From NCBI GenBank assembly GCA_903925985.1, contig CAIYHK010000146.1:1-5503 (forward strand): 5,503 nt of DNA, read 5' to 3'. Position 1 is the stretch's first letter; every line of letters begins with the position of its first letter. Below the pieces are notes generated by a model. It searched no databases and was not told the origin of the DNA. It saw nothing but the letters and a program-made list of their open reading frames with translations. Positions 1 to 5,503 of the stretch are shown piece by piece. This stretch comes from an uncultured Actinomycetes bacterium. GTDB taxonomy: Bacteria; Actinomycetota; Acidimicrobiia; Acidimicrobiales; Ilumatobacteraceae. A program made the position numbers and the translations under genes.

Positions 1-504
1 CTCACTGGGCCAATGGTGGTTGCAAGAGATATCGCGCATGCAAAGTTGAAAGAACGCCTGGATGCAGGTGAAGGGTTACCGCAGTACATGAAGGATTACT
101 GCGTGTACGACGCGGGCCCTGCCAAGACTCCAGAAGGTATGGCATCAGGTTCGTTTGGGCCAACCACAGCGGGTCGCATGGATTCCTACGTACACGATCT
201 CCAAGCGGCCGGTGGCTCATTTGTGATGCTCGCAAAAGGCAACCGATCGCGCCAAGTGACCGATGCCTGCAAGGAGTTCGGTGGCTTCTACCTGGGCTCA
301 ATCGGTGGCCCCGCTGCGCGCCTGGCCCAAGATTGCATCACGAAGGTTGAAGTGCTCGAATACGCAGAGCTCGGGATGGAAGCAATCTGGAAAATTGAAG
401 TCCAGGACTTCCCTGCCTTCATTGTTGTTGACGACAAAGGAAATGACTTTTTCGATCTCGTCAACAAGCCCTACGGGGGCACTCCAGTTCAAATCAGCAA
501 GTAA
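1..504 (+). CDS. fumA: Fumarate hydratase, class I (Fe-S), C-terminal part; 5' end outside window
   Basis: Class I fumarase interconverts fumarate and malate in the TCA cycle, in the cytoplasm, using a [4Fe-4S] cluster. The frame is open from base 1 (reading L-T-G-P-M), so the ATG at 13 is an internal Met and not the start. The 167 visible codons correspond to the C-terminal domain, about a third of a ~540-residue enzyme. Family blocks seen, in window codon numbering: [13 protein letters not shown] (3-15), [51 protein letters not shown] and a DDKGNDFF end block. The Arg of ARDIA (9), the Thr/Arg of TTAGR (55-59) and the Lys of AKGNR (79) match residues known to line the active site in class I fumarases. 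The cluster-binding cysteines should lie in the missing N-terminal part. The stop TAA is at 502-504. It is convergent with the next gene. The symbol marks the class only; FumA and FumB cannot be told apart here. The family call is very secure. Confidence 0.95.
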   Translation, partial: LTGPMVVARDIAHAKLKERLDAGEGLPQYMKDYCVYDAGPAKTPEGMASGSFGPTTAGRMDSYVHDLQAAGGSFVMLAKGNRSRQVTDACKEFGGFYLGSIGGPAARLAQDCITKVEVLEYAELGMEAIWKIEVQDFPAFIVVDDKGNDFFDLVNKPYGGTPVQISK

Positions 505-507
505 TCG

Positions 508-2124
508 CTACGCAAGGCTGACTAGTTCCAGCCACGATTCGCTGTAGTAGTCGGTCTGCCCATCGGGCATCAGAAGAACTTTTGTCGGCGCTAACTCCGA
601 TACAAATTCTTCATCGTGTGAAACAAAGATGATTGCACCTGGCCAGTCCTTTAAAGCATCTGCAACGGCTGTACGACTCGGTGGGTCAAGGTTGTTCGTG
701 GGTTCGTCCAACAACAACAAATTGTTGCGACCGACCATGAGCATGGCAAGAGCAAGCTTGGTCTTTTCACCACCCGACAAAGTTCCAGACTCCTGAAACA
801 CCTTGTCGCCTGATAGACCAAACATCCCAAGAAGTCCACGCAGATACGTTTCGGTTAAAGCCAACTGTGGCGGTGCCTCTCGACGCATGTGGTCAATCAG
901 TGACATCGTGGACACCAAGTTGTCGTGTTCCTGTGCGTAATATCCCGCACATACTTGATACCCGAATTCAAAGTTGCCGGAGTCGGGTTGGCTCTCACCC
1001 GCAAGAATACGAAGCAGGCTGGTCTTGCCGGCACCGTTCAAGCCCAGCACCAACAGTCTTTCGCCACGCCCGAGGTCAAATCGTACGTTTTCAAAAACTG
1101 GCGGCCCACCATAAGACTTCGTTAGTGACTTGCCGGTGATCACCGTGGTGCCACACGGCGGTGGTTCAGGAAACTTAACGCGATACTTTCGGTCACGATT
1201 ATTCACTGTCACGCGTGATGACTCGATTCGACCAATGCGCTTTTCAAGACTGTGCGCCATTGACGCCTTGCTGGCTTTTGCACCGAACCGATCCACAAGG
1301 GTCTGCAATCGGTCAATTTCTTTGGATTGCAACATCGCTGTCTTCGCACGGCGCTCTTCATCAGCAGCTCGCGAGACCTTGTACTGGCTGTAGGTGCCGC
1401 GATATTCAATCACTTCACCAACTGCTTCCTCTTCGGGGCGGTCGAGATGAATCACGCGTGTAATTGCTTCATCCAGCAATTCAAGGTCGTGGCTAATCAC
1501 TAACAATGCGCCTTTGTAATCACGAAGAAAATTCAATAGCCATGTCTTGGCGTCAATATCCAAGTGATTGGTCGGCTCATCAAGCAGTAAAACATCGCTG
1601 CCAGCAAACAAAATACGAGACAACTCGACGCGGCGGCGCTCACCACCAGACAACACTTTCAGTGGCAAATCAAGACGGTCTGGCTTTAAGCCAAGACCAG
1701 CAGATATCGAACGTGCTTCAGAATCCGCGCGGTACCCGCCTTTGGCTTCGAATTTTTCCTGCGCATTAGTGAATCGGGTCACCGATTTTTCATCCGCTCG
1801 CTCCTCCATTGCGATGCGCAATTTCTCGAGCCGTTCCATGTCTTCATCAATGCCGCGGCCCGAGAGAATGTGCGTAATCGCTTTGCGCCCATCGGACAAG
1901 CCTTCAATCTTTGGGTCTTGGGGCAGATACCCAAATGCACCTTTGCGAATGATCTTTCCTGCAGTGGGCTCGGCTTCGCCACCCAAGACCTTGAAGAACG
2001 AGGTCTTGCCTGCGCCATTGCGACCAACAAGCCCAACTTTGTCACGAGGCATTACCGAAAAAGTCGCTTGGCCAACAACTTTCTTGCCGCCGACTTCAAC
2101 GGCGACATCTTTAACCTGCAACAT
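508..2124 (-). CDS. ABC-F family ATPase (two ATP-binding cassettes, no membrane domain)
   Basis: A 538-residue soluble protein with two ABC domains in tandem. Cassette 1 has Walker A GRNGAGKT (34-41), Q-loop Gln69, signature LSGGE (158-162), Walker B ending LLLDEPTNHLD (179-189) and H-loop SHD (211-213). Cassette 2 has Walker A GLNGAGKT (361-368), Q-loop Gln398, signature LSGGE (449-453), Walker B LLLLDEPTNNLD (469-480) and H-loop SHD (502-504). All catalytic motifs are intact. There are no TM segments. A charged helical linker (about 243-310, with KASKASMAHSLEKR) joins the cassettes, as in the ABC-F P-site tRNA interaction motif. ABC-F proteins bind the ribosome E site and help stalled or drug-bound ribosomes. 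Overall arrangement and C-terminus (DYYSESWLELVSLA) resemble mycobacterial Rv1473, annotated as macrolide-related. The linker is not conspicuously long, so drug resistance is not implied. The start ATG (2124-2122) overlaps the upstream stop as TGATG. A GGCGGG stretch (2133-2128) lies too close to be a good SD. The ABC-F assignment is secure; the subfamily role is not. Confidence 0.95.
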   Translation of the reverse strand: MLQVKDVAVEVGGKKVVGQATFSVMPRDKVGLVGRNGAGKTSFFKVLGGEAEPTAGKIIRKGAFGYLPQDPKIEGLSDGRKAITHILSGRGIDEDMERLEKLRIAMEERADEKSVTRFTNAQEKFEAKGGYRADSEARSISAGLGLKPDRLDLPLKVLSGGERRRVELSRILFAGSDVLLLDEPTNHLDIDAKTWLLNFLRDYKGALLVISHDLELLDEAITRVIHLDRPEEEAVGEVIEYRGTYSQYKVSRAADEERRAKTAMLQSKEIDRLQTLVDRFGAKASKASMAHSLEKRIGRIESSRVTVNNRDRKYRVKFPEPPPCGTTVITGKSLTKSYGGPPVFENVRFDLGRGERLLVLGLNGAGKTSLLRILAGESQPDSGNFEFGYQVCAGYYAQEHDNLVSTMSLIDHMRREAPPQLALTETYLRGLLGMFGLSGDKVFQESGTLSGGEKTKLALAMLMVGRNNLLLLDEPTNNLDPPSRTAVADALKDWPGAIIFVSHDEEFVSELAPTKVLLMPDGQTDYYSESWLELVSLA

Positions 2125-2126
2125 CA
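2122..2126 (-). other. TGATG stop/start overlap between the SGNH and ABC-F genes
   Basis: On the minus strand the TGA stop of the lipoprotein (2126-2124) shares its A with the ATG of the ABC-F gene (2124-2122). Such one-base overlaps are usual sites of termination-reinitiation. With no well-spaced SD in front of the ABC-F gene, its translation probably depends on ribosomes finishing the lipoprotein gene; that dependence is inferred. Confidence 0.8.
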
Positions 2127-3032
2127 GCCCGCCGTGATTGTTGAAGTGGTGGAAGGTGCAGTGGTTGAACTAGATGATGTTGAAGTTGCAGTCAAAGTGG
2201 TCGTAGTTCCTGGATTGTCGCCAAGAGTCGTTGTAGTGGCCGGTGCTGGCATCACATCGGGCAGCACCGCCGAATCATCTGCGTAGTTGCTGTCGAGGCA
2301 TTCACCAGGTGTCATAGGTGCTGTGCCGAGCGCCTTTGCTAATGAAGTTGCCAGCACAATTCGACCTTCATCTGTTGGATGGATTCCGTCACTACGTAGC
2401 ATGCCCTCTGCGGATGAGAGTTTTGACCAGTCAAGAATTGACACATTTTCGTACTCGCTAGCAAGCTCGCGAATCACGGCATTGGCGTCATCAATCTCTT
2501 CCTTGTAACGCGAGATGGTCAGCAGCAGTACGGGTCGATCGCCGATGAGGTCCAATATTTCGGTGTAGTAGTCGCGAAAAACCTTTTCATCCTCGCCGTA
2601 ATTGGTGCCGATGAAAATTCCGACCGCATCCCAACCAGCGTCAATGCGCTCCTCAACGACCTTCAGTGCGAAATCAATAAATCGACCAGCCTCGGCATTC
2701 AACTCCACTTGCCAGCCAAGAGGAACGAGTTGAGCACAAGTCTCTCCCCCATAGCGGCGAGCTGTACCAGCAAGAACCGAGTCACCAATCAACATCACTC
2801 GGTTCCCCGAGACTTGTGGGCCAATTATCTTGCCCTCAATTGCTGGAAAGTTAACCGACAATCCGTCGGGAAGCGTTGCCGAGCCAATGATCCCACTTCC
2901 AGGAATTTTCCCAACACCACCGACTGTGTTTGGGCCACTGGTTGAATTTCCATCATCAAACAAGCCACAGGAACTCATCCCGAGACATACAACCGATATC
3001 ACCGCCCAAAGGCGAGCAGTTCGCGATCTCAT
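2124..3032 (-). CDS. Putative lipid-anchored SGNH/GDSL-type hydrolase with Thr/Ser-rich C-terminal tail
   Basis: A 302-residue exported protein. The N-terminus has Arg2/4/7, a hydrophobic stretch (8-19) and a relaxed lipobox M-S-S-C with Cys22 as the likely lipidated residue. Residues 23-70 form a Gly/Ser/Asn-rich linker. The hydrolase core (about 78-237) carries the SGNH blocks: GDS (83-85, nucleophile Ser85), a Gly in NAEAGR (116), GTN (142-144, Asn144) and SDGIHPT (214-220, Asp215/His218). It resembles the SGNH domain found at the C-terminus of OafA-type acyltransferases, so a role in adding or removing acetyl groups on cell-wall glycans is plausible but inferred. Cys99 and Cys245 could form a disulfide outside the cell. 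Residues 265-302 are a Thr/Ser-rich tail. The ATG start is 3 nt after the mscL stop, and the stop overlaps the ABC-F start by 1 nt, so co-translation is likely. No clear SD is seen. An esterase or an inactive carbohydrate-binding relative are alternatives. Confidence 0.8.
   Translation of the reverse strand: MRSRTARLWAVISVVCLGMSSCGLFDDGNSTSGPNTVGGVGKIPGSGIIGSATLPDGLSVNFPAIEGKIIGPQVSGNRVMLIGDSVLAGTARRYGGETCAQLVPLGWQVELNAEAGRFIDFALKVVEERIDAGWDAVGIFIGTNYGEDEKVFRDYYTEILDLIGDRPVLLLTISRYKEEIDDANAVIRELASEYENVSILDWSKLSSAEGMLRSDGIHPTDEGRIVLATSLAKALGTAPMTPGECLDSNYADDSAVLPDVMPAPATTTTLGDNPGTTTTLTATSTSSSSTTAPSTTSTITAG
2127..2240 (-). repeat. Low-complexity Thr/Ser-rich coding tail of the SGNH lipoprotein
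   Basis: It encodes residues 265-302 of the SGNH lipoprotein: two TTTTL units (266-270 and 276-280) separated by GDNPG, then a run of Thr and Ser with a few Ala and Pro. The two Thr quartets use mixed codons (ACT ACA ACG ACT and ACT ACG ACC ACT), so this is a repeat of composition and not of DNA sequence. Such stretches are typical of flexible, possibly O-glycosylated segments of actinobacterial surface proteins. Glycosylation here is inference. Confidence 0.75.
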
Positions 3033-3035
3033 TGG

Positions 3036-3446
3036 TCAGGATTCATTCTGCTTACGAAGTTCATCACGAATTTCGGCAAGCAGATCATTGGTTGTGGGGG
3101 CGGGGCTTGAATTGCGAAAACGGTTGTAAAGCTTGATCAAAGCGAACAAAACAAACGCCACAAGCACAAAGTTCAGAGCTGATGTGATGAAAGAGCCAAC
3201 CGGGATAAAGCTCCCGTTGAGTGTGACTCCCTTGTCGTTGAAATTCGCCTGTTGCCCACCCGTCACTGCGCCGAGAATTCCACCAAGAATTCCTGAGTTT
3301 GATTTACCGTCACCAGAAAAAGCATCAATCACGGTCTTGAACGCAACCCCCATGACAAAAGCGACCGCGGTGTCCACCACATTGCCGCGGTTGATAAACG
3401 AGCGGAATTCGTTGGCAAATCCTTTGAGCTTTTTGTTTTCAGTCAT
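3036..3446 (-). CDS. mscL: Large-conductance mechanosensitive channel MscL
   Basis: A homopentameric inner-membrane channel that opens under membrane tension to release solutes on hypo-osmotic shock. From the ATG at 3446 it has 136 residues, a normal size. An in-frame TTG at 3449 directly precedes it and would add one residue; ATG is preferred. In order: an N-terminal amphipathic segment (GFANEFRSFINRGN, 9-22), TM1 (about 21-44) with the MscL signature RGNVVD (20-25), an extracytoplasmic loop (about 45-80), TM2 (about 81-106), a basic segment with Pro/Thr linker, and a C-terminal helix (DLLAEIRDELRKQ, 121-133) like the cytoplasmic bundle of other MscLs. Oddities: the pore-constriction position that is Leu in E. 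coli (19) and M. tuberculosis (17) is Thr26, and the second constriction Val is Phe30. The usual Pro-containing motif after TM1 is replaced by a Gly/Ser-rich stretch. It follows the MFS gene by 37 nt and ends 3 nt before the SGNH gene. The identity is secure. Confidence 0.93.
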   Translation of the reverse strand: MTENKKLKGFANEFRSFINRGNVVDTAVAFVMGVAFKTVIDAFSGDGKSNSGILGGILGAVTGGQQANFNDKGVTLNGSFIPVGSFITSALNFVLVAFVLFALIKLYNRFRNSSPAPTTNDLLAEIRDELRKQNES

Positions 3447-3463
3447 CAACTAAAGCCTAGTTG
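3447..3463 (-). promoter_or_regulatory. Inverted repeat (possible mRNA hairpin) abutting the mscL start codon
   Basis: On the minus strand it reads CAACTA-GGCTT-TAGTTG: a perfect 6-bp stem with a 5-nt loop, ending at the base just before the mscL ATG. The only SD-like bases (TAGG) span the stem-loop junction, and the alternative TTG start lies in the stem. It has no U-tract, so it is not an intrinsic terminator. A regulatory effect on mscL translation is inferred; an AU-rich 6-bp stem is weak and may be chance. Confidence 0.3.
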
Positions 3464-3483
3464 TCAACGGAGTTTTGGGGCCG

Positions 3484-4746
3484 TCAAACCTGTGTCTCTA
3501 TGTCTTCAAACCGATTGATCCGTCGAAGTACGGGAAATGCAAACCAAAACACACCTACAACGGCAATCGTGGCCACACCACCACCGATCACGGTGAATGG
3601 CACACCGGCTGCCTGTGACACCGCACCGGATTCAAAAGCCCCCAGCTCGTTTGAGGCTCCGATGAAAACATTCTCAACTGCATTTACGCGTCCACGGGCT
3701 TCATCGGGTGTAACCAGTGGCACCAAAGAGGCACGGATAAAAACACTCACCATGTCTGCTGCACTCAGGACAATCACCGCAAGGAAAGCCACTGCATAGC
3801 TGCGTGTTACTCCAAGAACAATTGTTGCGATACCAAACACAGCTACTGCGATGTACAGAGTTCTGCCTACATTGCGTTTCACCGGCAAGACAATCAAGAT
3901 GAGTCCCATCATCAATGCACCGATACCAGCAGAAGCTCGTAACCATCCATACGCAACATCGCCGACACCTAGACGCTCTTCAGCAATCACTGGCAGAAGT
4001 GCGATCGCGCCACCGAATAAGACCGCGAACAAATCAAGGGAAATAGCAGCGAACAAGATTGGGGTTCGACGTATGAATCGAAGACCTTCCATTGCTTTGG
4101 CGATGCTGGGTCGCTCTTCTGCCACGCTCTGATCCTGCGCGCGTCGGAACTGAACCGAACCCAGCAGGAACAGCGCGAGACCCATAATCAACATGGCTGC
4201 AAAGTATGGCCACTGCGAACCAATTGAATAGAAAATTCCTGAAAGTGCCGGGCCAAAGATCAAAGCAAAGTTCCATGTGGCTGAGTGAAGCGCCACCACA
4301 CGAGGTAATCCGTTTTCGGGTGCTAGCAGTGGTGGAATCGCACGCGTTGCAGGTGCCATAAATGCACGCGCAACTCCGAATCCAAAAGCGATGAAAAAGA
4401 TCGGCACTACTGATGTTTGTTCGTGCCGACCGTAAAGAAACAATGCTCCTGCACAGAGAATCTCAGCTGAGAGCGCGCACATGGCAACTGTGCGGCGGTT
4501 GAATCGATCAGCAACATAGCCAGCCACAAGAACCAGCAACGCAGCTGGAGCGAACTCGAGCAATCCAACGATGCCGATGTCGAGTTCGCGTCCGGTTATG
4601 TCGTACACCTGTTTGCCCAGCGCCGCGGCCTGCATGAAGGTTCCTGCTGAAATACAGAATGACGCCACCAAATACCGGGTGACGGAAGGAGCCCTCAGTA
4701 CCTCGCGTAGAACCGGCGCGTTCGGCGCCGAATTTGGCTGAGACAT
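3484..4746 (-). CDS. Major facilitator superfamily transporter (MFS_3 / EntS-like exporter)
   Basis: A 420-residue membrane protein with about 12 hydrophobic segments (roughly 24-44, 58-76, 86-105, 113-130, 152-172, 178-197, 229-253, 266-288, 295-312, 317-338, 355-376, 386-406), split 6+6 by a hydrophilic central loop (about 199-228). The MFS motif A between TM2 and TM3 is clear: GYVADRFNRR (76-85, Asp80). The second-half features LFGGAIALLPVIAEERLGVG (243-262) and TPDEARGRVNAVENVF (346-361) are typical of the MFS_3 group, which includes the enterobactin exporter EntS and putative drug exporters. It probably exports a small molecule by proton antiport; the substrate cannot be read from the sequence. 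The ATG start at 4746 has no recognisable SD in the 26 nt after the SDR stop, which suggests co-transcription with the SDR. There is no siderophore or antibiotic biosynthesis gene in view. The family call is firm. Confidence 0.9.
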   Translation of the reverse strand: MSQPNSAPNAPVLREVLRAPSVTRYLVASFCISAGTFMQAAALGKQVYDITGRELDIGIVGLLEFAPAALLVLVAGYVADRFNRRTVAMCALSAEILCAGALFLYGRHEQTSVVPIFFIAFGFGVARAFMAPATRAIPPLLAPENGLPRVVALHSATWNFALIFGPALSGIFYSIGSQWPYFAAMLIMGLALFLLGSVQFRRAQDQSVAEERPSIAKAMEGLRFIRRTPILFAAISLDLFAVLFGGAIALLPVIAEERLGVGDVAYGWLRASAGIGALMMGLILIVLPVKRNVGRTLYIAVAVFGIATIVLGVTRSYAVAFLAVIVLSAADMVSVFIRASLVPLVTPDEARGRVNAVENVFIGASNELGAFESGAVSQAAGVPFTVIGGGVATIAVVGVFWFAFPVLRRINRFEDIETQV

Positions 4747-4772
4747 AGGTTTTTGATGCTAGTGCTGCAGGA

Positions 4773-5503
4773 TCAGCGAGCAGTCCATCCGCCGTCAACC
4801 ACTATTGACTGCCCCGTGATGAATGTTCCCGCATCCGATGCGAGCAACAACATCGCACCATCCAATTCGTGTTCAAGTCCGAGTCGCGGAATTGGCGAGT
4901 TGCTTCTCAGGTATTCCATGGTTCGATCATCACCCTCCATCGTTGATGTCATCTCTGATGGGAAAAATCCGGGGCAGATCGCATTGACTCGAACTCCTTT
5001 GCGACCCCACTGCACGGCAAGTTCGCGGGTCAAGTTCACCACTGCACCTTTTGAAGCGGTGTAATTCGCTTGCTTCATCGGTGCTGAGGCAACATGGCCG
5101 AGAATTGACGCGATGTTGATCACGCTCCCACCACCTTGGGCAACCATGTGTTTTCCAGCAAGTTTGCTCAAGTGCCACACGGCAGTTGTGTTGACTTCCA
5201 TCGTGTGACGGAACAATTCAAGCGACTCGTCTTCAATGCCGACTTGCGTGCCGATGCCCGCGTTATTCACGAGGACATCAACTCGACCAAACTTCTGGAT
5301 TGTTTTTTCAATAAGAGAAACTCGGTCTGCTTCATCTGCGATATCAGTACGTACAGCAAGCGCGCCTGGAAGCTCTACAGCAAGTGCTTCTAAGCGATCT
5401 ATGCGCCGAGCCGCAAGCACAACATTCGCACCGGCTGCGTGAAGAACTCGGGCAAACCGAAGACCAAGACCCGAAGAAGCACCTGTCACAATTGCGACCC
5501 GAC
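4773..5503 (-). CDS. SDR-family NAD(P)-dependent oxidoreductase; N-terminus outside window
   Basis: A classical short-chain dehydrogenase/reductase (Rossmann fold, cytoplasmic). The frame is open to the window edge, reading R-V-A-I-V-T-G-A-S-S-G-L-G. The GTG at 5489 is therefore the Val of the cofactor motif and not a start; only a few N-terminal residues should be missing. Counting that Val as 1: TGASSGLG (2-9) binds the cofactor; the Arg pair in AARR (27-29), with no Asp at the end of beta-2, suggests NADP(H). NNAG is at 75-78, the structural Asn at 100, catalytic Ser128, and YTASK gives Tyr143/Lys147. NAICPG (169-174) and the C-terminal GQSIVVDGG (226-234) complete the fold. The Ser-Tyr spacing is 15 residues, against 13 in FabG. 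The phrase RELAVQWGRKGVRVNA is common in actinobacterial SDRs annotated as glucose/gluconate or FabG-like enzymes. The substrate is unknown. It is the most upstream visible gene of the minus-strand run. Confidence 0.92.
   Translation of the reverse strand, partial: RVAIVTGASSGLGLRFARVLHAAGANVVLAARRIDRLEALAVELPGALAVRTDIADEADRVSLIEKTIQKFGRVDVLVNNAGIGTQVGIEDESLELFRHTMEVNTTAVWHLSKLAGKHMVAQGGGSVINIASILGHVASAPMKQANYTASKGAVVNLTRELAVQWGRKGVRVNAICPGFFPSEMTSTMEGDDRTMEYLRSNSPIPRLGLEHELDGAMLLLASDAGTFITGQSIVVDGGWTAR

Noticed and set aside
13..15. ATG at 13 as the start of a 163-residue protein
   Set aside because: The frame is open upstream and the residues before it (T-G-P) belong to a conserved fumarase block, so this is a truncated longer gene.
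557..569. Hairpin TGCCC-ATC-GGGCA followed by CTTTTG, as a terminator for the fumarase transcript
   Set aside because: The stem is only 5 bp with a 3-nt loop, the T-run is 4 long and about 10 nt away, and the bases are explained as coding (MPDGQ of the ABC-F protein).
2127..2240. Repeat-like DNA here as a CRISPR or tandem satellite
   Set aside because: There are no exact repeated units or spacers; the pattern is explained by Thr/Ser codons.
1568..2286. Long plus-strand open frames opposite the ABC-F and SGNH genes, including a Val-rich stretch near 2140-2210
   Set aside because: They are antisense shadows. The minus-strand frames carry complete family motifs, and the Val-rich peptide is just the complement of the Thr/Ser codons.
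3462..3467. TTGACA on the minus strand upstream of mscL, as a -35 promoter element
   Set aside because: At 16-18 nt spacing the downstream hexamers (TGACTG, GACTGA, ACTGAA) do not resemble a -10 box and would fall inside mscL.
5487..5489. GTG at 5489 as the SDR start
   Set aside because: It encodes the Val in the V-A-I-V-T-G cofactor motif and the frame continues to the window edge.

Overview
The window looks like ordinary chromosomal DNA from an actinobacterium. The ABC-F protein resembles the Rv1473 type of mycobacteria. The moderate GC (roughly half) and the Thr/Ser-rich tail on a lipoprotein suggest an aquatic Acidimicrobiia-like lineage more than a high-GC soil actinomycete. That placement is inference from gene style; no marker gene is present.

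Layout. Positions 1-504 (+) hold the C-terminal third of a class I (Fe-S) fumarase, cut by the left edge. The rest is one tight run of five minus-strand genes, transcribed from right to left: an SDR oxidoreductase (cut by the right edge at its N-terminus), a 12-TM MFS exporter, the mechanosensitive channel MscL, a lipid-anchored SGNH-type hydrolase, and an ABC-F ATPase. Gaps in the run are 26 nt, 37 nt, 3 nt and -1 nt (a TGATG stop/start overlap). The set is probably one transcription unit whose promoter lies beyond the right edge. It ends tail-to-tail with fumarase, with only 3 nt between the two stop codons.

How the genes may work together. Fumarase (TCA cycle) is independent. In the run, MFS, MscL and the SGNH lipoprotein are envelope functions, and ABC-F acts on the ribosome. 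An envelope or translation stress theme is possible, but nothing in the sequence proves a shared pathway.

No RNA gene, CRISPR array, mobile element or prophage was seen. No stretch over 40 nt lacks a gene. I found no convincing undescribed system. The points most worth a second look are the unusual MscL pore and loop residues, a hairpin touching the mscL start codon, the surface SGNH protein with its Thr/Ser tail, and the terminator-free convergent junction.
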